64,000 nt of DNA from Liolophura sinensis (lineage: Eukaryota; Mollusca; Polyplacophora; Chitonida; Chitonidae). Location of the stretch: positions 14,247,504 to 14,311,503 of the forward strand of contig NC_088298.1 in the NCBI RefSeq assembly GCF_032854445.1. The letters run 5' to 3'. Of the stretch, positions 60,501-64,000 are shown piece by piece. The notes under the pieces were generated by a model that did no database searches, was not told the DNA's origin, and saw nothing but the letters and a program-made list of their open reading frames with translations. Within the stretch, counting starts at the first letter, position 1; each line of letters begins with the position of its first letter. The position numbers and the translations under genes were made by a program.

Positions 60501-63500
60501 AAACAACTGGTTGGGCAAATTGGTGAAGTTGGCCCTGGGTATAGCTTACAGCTAACAGCTTCATTTAAAGTTGAGGACTTGTCAGGGTGATATCATCAAC
60601 AAGAATCACTGGTCAAAGGTTTGCATACATACCACACATCAAGGAACTTTTTTCCTTTAGATCAATGTCAGGGTATGAACCATTATTGTTTAAATATATT
60701 ATACACCTGTTGTATCGTTTCCTTTTTTGTTTCATCGCATAAGAGCATGCTTTTTGGAAATAAAGAGTAGTATATTTCTGTTCCAGCTCAGCCTCTCTTC
60801 CTTTTATGGGGTACACCAAAACCCAACCAATCCTTTTTGCTCCAGCTCAGCCTGTTTTCGTTTTGTCTCGTTTCATCAGTCTGATGACATACAAGAAACT
60901 CACATAATCGATTCTGCTCCTGCTCAACCTGTTTGCATTTCATTTTCTTCATTGTGATGACATTCGCCAAAAACTCACCCAATCGTTTCTGCTCCTCCTC
61001 GGCCTGTTTGTATTTCATCTCCCTCATTCTGATGACATACACCAAAATCCACCTCATTGTTTCTGCTCCTGCTCAGCTTGTTTGCATTTCATCTCCCTCA
61101 TTCTGATGACATACACCAAAACTCACCTTATTGTTTCTGCTCCTGCTCAGCCTGTTAGCGTTTCATCTCCCTCATTCTGATGACATACACCAAAACTCAC
61201 CTCATTGTTTCTGCTCCTGCTCAGCCTGTTAGCGTTTCATCTCCCTCATTCTGATTACATACACAAAAACTCACCTAATCGTTTCTGCTCCTGCTCAGCC
61301 TGTTTGCATTTCATCTCCCTCATTCTGATGACATACACCAAAACTCACCTAATCGTTTCTGCTCCTGCTCAACCTGTTTGCGTTTCATCTCCCTCATTCT
61401 GATGACATACACAAAAACTCACCTAATCGTTTCTGCTCCTGCTCAGCCTGTTTGCATTTCATCTCCCTCATTCTGATGACATACACCAAAACTCACCTAA
61501 TTGTTTCTGCTCCTGCTCAGCCTGTTTGCCTTTCATCTCCCTCATTCTGATGACATACACCAAAACTCACCTAATCGTTTCTGCTCCTGCTCAACCTGTT
61601 TGCATTTCATCTCCCTCATTCTGATGACATACACAAAAACTCACCTAATCGTTTCTGCTCCTGCTCAGCCTGTTTGCATTTCATCTCCCTCATTCTGATG
61701 ACATACACCAAAACTCACCTAATTGTTTCTGCTCCTGCTCAGCCTGTTTGCCTTTCATCTCCCTCATTCTGATGACATACACCAAAACTCACCTAATTGT
61801 TTCTGCTCCTGCTCAGCCTGTTTGCCTTTCATCTCCCTCATTCTGATGACATACACCAAAACTCACCTAATCGTTTCTGCTCCTGCTCAGCCTGTTTGCG
61901 TTTCATCTCCTCCAGTTTGCGCTGGTATTCCTCTTTCATCCTCTTTTCTCGCTCCATCTCCTGTTGAGCTTTTCTCAATCTCTCTCGCTCCATTTCCTCC
62001 TCACGATTTTTCTCCTCCTCTTCTTGTTGCTTTTTCAATCTACAAATGATATAAATAAATACATCTGGAATAAATGGAATAAAATACAAATCAAACCATA
62101 TGCATCTCTTTACAAAATTTAATTAACTCATAACTTTCTAACACTCAGTTAAATATGACAGTGTGCTAAAAATATGCATTTGTTTGATGTTGCAAAAATC
62201 GTTGTTATTCTATGTACAAAAATGCATGCATTTATTCTGTACTGCTTAATTCTCCAGAATGGATTGTTCCACATGCATTACATTTAGTTAGAAGCCAGAG
62301 AGAACCCAAGGCAAATAATTGTCGAAACTAAATGCACCAATTTCGCTTTTTTTTTTTTGGCAAACTAAGTTGAAAATTGCCTAAATGATAACCTAAAGCA
62401 AGTATTTATGTGAGGTTTAATAGTTTGGGGCCATTGTGAATATTTCCAACAGGGTCTAGCCGACAATGAGTTTTGATTGTGAAACCTTCATTTTGAAATG
62501 ACACGACGATGGTTGCCTTATGAAAGAGAGTGTCAACAACCATACCTTCTTTCTTCAGCTTTCCTTCGCCGCGTTTCCTCCAACTCTCGGTTCAGCATCT
62601 CCTGACGCTCCATCTCTTCCTTCTCTCGTTTCAGCTGCTCTTCTCTTTCCCGGCGTTTGCGCTCCACTTCCTGTCGCCGCTTTTCTGCCTGTGCAGCTCG
62701 CTTTGCTGCACGTGCGTCTTTGTTTGATATAGTGTGCAGTTGATTGGAGGAGGAGTCCTTAAAATCATTAAAAAAAATCTTTAATACTTAAACATCTAAA
62801 TTATTCTTCTTATTAAAGTCTACCTTCATGCTGATATCAAAATCCATACATCAACACATCATAATACTAGATGCTTATGTGTCGTATTTGACCTATGACC
62901 TATGACACTCTATACATGTAGCATGTAATCACAAGATTATTGAATGTACCAAACAAACACAACAAACATTACAACTATAAAATTGAAATCTTTAAAGAAA
63001 TATTGATATTTTACTTGATAAGAGTTTCTACGAGCATTCTTTATATTTTTGCAGTGTTTCTGTAAAGATGACAAATCCATTATAACTTTCTACAGTTTTA
63101 GTGATAAATGTTCATTAATATCCAGGGCTAGCCAATCATACCCAGCTATAAACATGCTTTCTAAACAAGTACTAGCAACTCAGCAGTGTTTATGAAACAC
63201 ATACACATACCTACTTCTGTGCAAAGTATGTATAAGAAAGCACGATTCCTGAACGGTAAACAAATAACTATAAAATTGAGGAAAATGTGTACATATTTAA
63301 TTTGGAAGCTGTATCTCAACAATATTAAAAAACTGCGTGCACAATTAATACAAAGACCTCATTACATTTGCTATAAAGGAAAAAAAAAATCTGCCAGAAA
63401 AAAAGAAGAACATAAAGGAAAAATTGTTCGGATTTTACCGAAATGTCAGCTTCATTGTCTGTGACGTCAAGTGTAGCAGGGGAGGGAACTGCAGATTTAG

Positions 63501-63612
63501 CCGATTTTGGAGATTTTGGAACTTCTGGTTCAGGAACAGATTCATCGTCACGAACGAAGACAAAATCAATATCTTCTGATCCAGATTTTGAGGGAGCCGG
63601 GGAAAGTGGTTC
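48271..63612 (-). CDS. Coiled-coil protein resembling KIAA2012 (DUF4670-like), 3' five exons, 5' end outside window
   Basis: Five exons join on the minus strand: 63612-63439, 62757-62546, 62039-61867, 59557-59407 and 48520-48271. Every junction has AG and GT in the expected places, and phases agree (0, 2, 1, 2). The joined length is 960 nt, exactly 319 codons plus TGA. The protein starts with an acidic, Ser/Pro-rich linker. About 200 residues of Glu/Lys/Arg-rich single-helix or coiled-coil sequence follow. The last ~45 residues are less charged and carry aromatic and Leu-rich wording (SYFELLQWLGL). From memory the helix and this tail fit the vertebrate KIAA2012/DUF4670 family, whose function is unknown to me. 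Other charged coiled-coil families (MAP7-like, trichoplein-like) could look alike in the helical part, so the family name is less certain than the gene structure. Introns are 681, 506, 2309 and 10886 nt; the last two hold four minisatellites. Confidence 0.8.
51519..51585. other. G-rich tract (quadruplex-prone), plus strand
   Basis: Repeated GGGG runs separated by one to four bases (GGGGGTGGAGGGGAGGG and similar). It lies in the last intron of the coiled-coil gene and would be C-rich in its transcript. Confidence 0.6.
51738..51797. other. C-rich tract facing the G-rich tract
   Basis: Several runs of four to seven C residues with short spacers lie about 150 bp from the G-rich tract. On the sense strand of the minus-strand gene this is G-rich and could form an RNA quadruplex. 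Confidence 0.55.
52290..53722. repeat. 90-bp (30-codon) minisatellite with a long open frame
   Basis: About 16 tandem units of 90 bp each contain GATCTCCACATTACACAGG. Because 90 is divisible by three, one plus-strand frame stays open for 375 codons (52279-53406) until a 4-nt deletion in one unit brings in a stop; a second frame of 88 codons then opens. The predicted unit (LHITQVIYCIMVSLS...) is unlike any protein I know. Unit differences include many amino-acid changes. It lies inside an intron of the minus-strand coiled-coil gene, so I regard it as noncoding. Confidence 0.9.
53927..53947. other. Four-run GGGGT motif
   Basis: Four consecutive GGGGT steps meet the simplest quadruplex rule (four G runs, one-base loops). 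It lies just beyond the 90-bp array. Confidence 0.7.
57050..57245 (+). repeat. Dispersed repeat, copy 2
   Basis: The partner of the copy at 46795 (AGACTGATCAAATTATAC, TTTTTGTGAAACGCTGAAAA, CCAAAATCAAATTG, AATTAGGGTATA). By eye, similarity spans nearly 200 bp with small gaps. It lies in the last intron of the coiled-coil gene. Confidence 0.65.
57725..57785 (+). mobile_element. tRNA-like relic next to the 34-bp array
   Basis: A perfect B box GGTTCGAAACC (57765-57775) is preceded by GACTCTGAGGTCGCT, as in tRNA-derived elements. The A-box region is decayed. Confidence 0.4.
57873..58692. repeat. 34-bp minisatellite
   Basis: About 24 tandem units of 34 bp have the core CCAAATCTCTTACTCCAACT and a variant with AATCTA in place of ACTCCA. 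The array lies in the last intron of the coiled-coil gene. No open frame of note spans it. Confidence 0.93.
59407..59557 (-). CDS. Coiled-coil gene, exon 4 visible here
   Basis: This exon has 151 nt: two bases finish a Glu codon, then 49 codons, then AG of the next codon (donor AAG|GTCAGG). The acceptor is TTCCCAG. The product is Glu/Lys/Arg helix interrupted by MLYEMAEHERIAY. The 48-bp minisatellite runs up to within about five bases of the acceptor, so the usual upstream tract is supplied by repeat sequence. Confidence 0.88.
59560..60465 (-). repeat. 48-bp minisatellite abutting the 3' splice site
   Basis: About 19 units of 46-49 bp run up to the acceptor of the exon at 59557. On the minus strand each unit has a TTAACCC or TTTACCC segment (fits a yUnAy branch site) and the tract TGTTGTATGATGTTGTGTG. 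The proximal unit leads directly into TTCCCAG. The array therefore repeats the sequence that precedes the acceptor. Confidence 0.92.
60770..61906 (-). repeat. 74-bp minisatellite carrying exon end plus 5' splice site
   Basis: The unit is 74 bp, repeating exactly every 74 bases from 61873 down to about 60985, with two or three decayed units to about 60770. There are roughly 15 units beyond the copy inside the real exon. On the minus strand each unit reads through the last ~40 nt of the exon, then AG|GTGAGT and ~34 nt of intron. Ten extra units keep AG|GTGAGT unchanged; three more keep GT with altered flanks. Confidence 0.93.
61867..62039 (-). CDS. Coiled-coil gene, exon 3 visible here; founder of the 74-bp array
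   Basis: This exon has 173 nt. The first base completes an Arg codon with the previous exon, and the last base starts a Glu codon. The acceptor is TTTGTAG and the donor is TTAG|GTGAGT, a near-ideal 5' splice site. It encodes more Glu/Lys/Arg/Gln helix (KKQQEEEEKNREEEMER and onward). Its last ~40 nt and the first ~34 nt of the following intron match the unit of the 74-bp tandem array that fills the next kilobase. Confidence 0.88.
62546..62757 (-). CDS. Coiled-coil gene, exon 2 visible here
   Basis: This exon has 212 nt, entering at phase 0 and leaving after two bases of a codon (donor AAG|GTATGG). After a short polar start (DSSSNQLHTIS) the product becomes a continuous charged helix rich in Arg, Glu, Lys and Gln, with no Pro or Gly to break it. 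The Ala-rich entry (ARAAKRAAQAEKRR) resembles my memory of the start of the DUF4670 helix. Confidence 0.85.
63439..63612 (-). CDS. Coiled-coil gene, exon 1 visible here (acidic Ser/Pro linker)
   Basis: This exon has 174 nt, 58 codons, and is phase 0 at both ends. The acceptor is a T-rich tract ending in TTTCAG and the donor is TCG|GTAAAA. The product is rich in Glu, Asp, Ser and Pro, with repeated PKSPKSAKS-like wording, so it is probably disordered. The rather weak donor makes this the least certain of the five exons. No further exon was found between it and the right edge of the window. Confidence 0.7.
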
Positions 63613-64000
63613 CTGAAATCAAAAATGATTAAACAAATTTCCATTTTTTTTTCCATTTGTAAATATCAAATGAACACTGACATTTTTCACAACAAAATAA
63701 TATGAGGAAACTCAAAACTGTAGCCGAAAGCAACCCTTTGAGTAAAATTCACACCTATTATAAAGATAAAATCAGGCCTTACAACACGACTTCTCAGATT
63801 CACGTTCACAACGTCACTCCTCTCACTTCGAAAAAAAAAAAAAATCACTTTAAGTAAGAAGCCCAATTTTTGTCAATAATTATATCATGCTTGAATCAGG
63901 CGACCATGAATGTCTTTTATACAGTAAAACTTAGCAAAGGACATCAGAAATCAGCATTGTACTTTCACTGGACAGGGACAACTCTATATTTCACGTTTTG

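Noticed and set aside
60613-61057. Extra coiled-coil exon from minus-strand frames in the donor array (EQEQKRLGEF wording)
   Set aside because: These are decayed copies of the exon end inside the 74-bp array; the CAG before each copy has only about 24 nt from the preceding donor, and joining them to the exon gives a stop.
57880-61906. CRISPR-like arrays
   Set aside because: The units are contiguous tandem repeats without unique spacers, and the setting is an animal intron.

Overview
The window looks like animal nuclear DNA, most likely from a mollusc or another lophotrochozoan. Coding density is low, introns are GT-AG, and there are AT and CA microsatellites. Two things point to the phylum: many copies of a tRNA-derived SINE of a type I associate with molluscan genomes, and a Frizzled receptor on one exon. 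The phylum call is an inference from repeat style and gene content; no search was run.

Only two genes can be supported, both on the minus strand. The first is an intronless Frizzled receptor of the Fz1/2/7 class at 19952-21742 (596 residues). It has a ten-cysteine Wnt-binding domain, seven membrane segments, the cytoplasmic KTVSSW motif and a C-terminal ESVV PDZ ligand. A GC-richer upstream stretch with an inverted CCAAT box may be its promoter. About 5 kb downstream is rich in T runs on the sense strand and ends at an AATAAA plus GU-rich element near 14.8 kb, so the 3'UTR is probably long. The second gene is the 3' half of a coiled-coil protein resembling the KIAA2012/DUF4670 family. Five exons between 63612 and 48271 join in phase into 319 codons plus a stop; the 5' part lies beyond the right edge.

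Layout: 1-14.3 kb is intergenic with SINE relics, a 33-bp array, a 56-bp array with a four-unit higher-order period, and a TCTG/TCCG tract. 14.7-22.2 kb is the Frizzled locus. 22-48 kb is intergenic with SINEs (two with clean target-site duplications, one 5'-truncated with its duplication), a 47-bp array, a 32-bp array of about 33 units and a second repeat family with an ACTC tail. 48.3-64 kb is the coiled-coil gene, whose introns hold 90-bp, 34-bp, 48-bp and 74-bp arrays.

The most unusual feature is the intron between the third and fourth visible exons (59558-61866). Nearly 90% of it is two tandem arrays that look derived from its own two ends. The 74-bp unit carries the last ~40 nt of the exon plus the 5' splice site, giving ten further perfect AG|GTGAGT donors. 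The 48-bp unit carries the branch-point-like and pyrimidine-rich sequence and abuts the acceptor. Use of any distal donor would run into an in-frame TGA.
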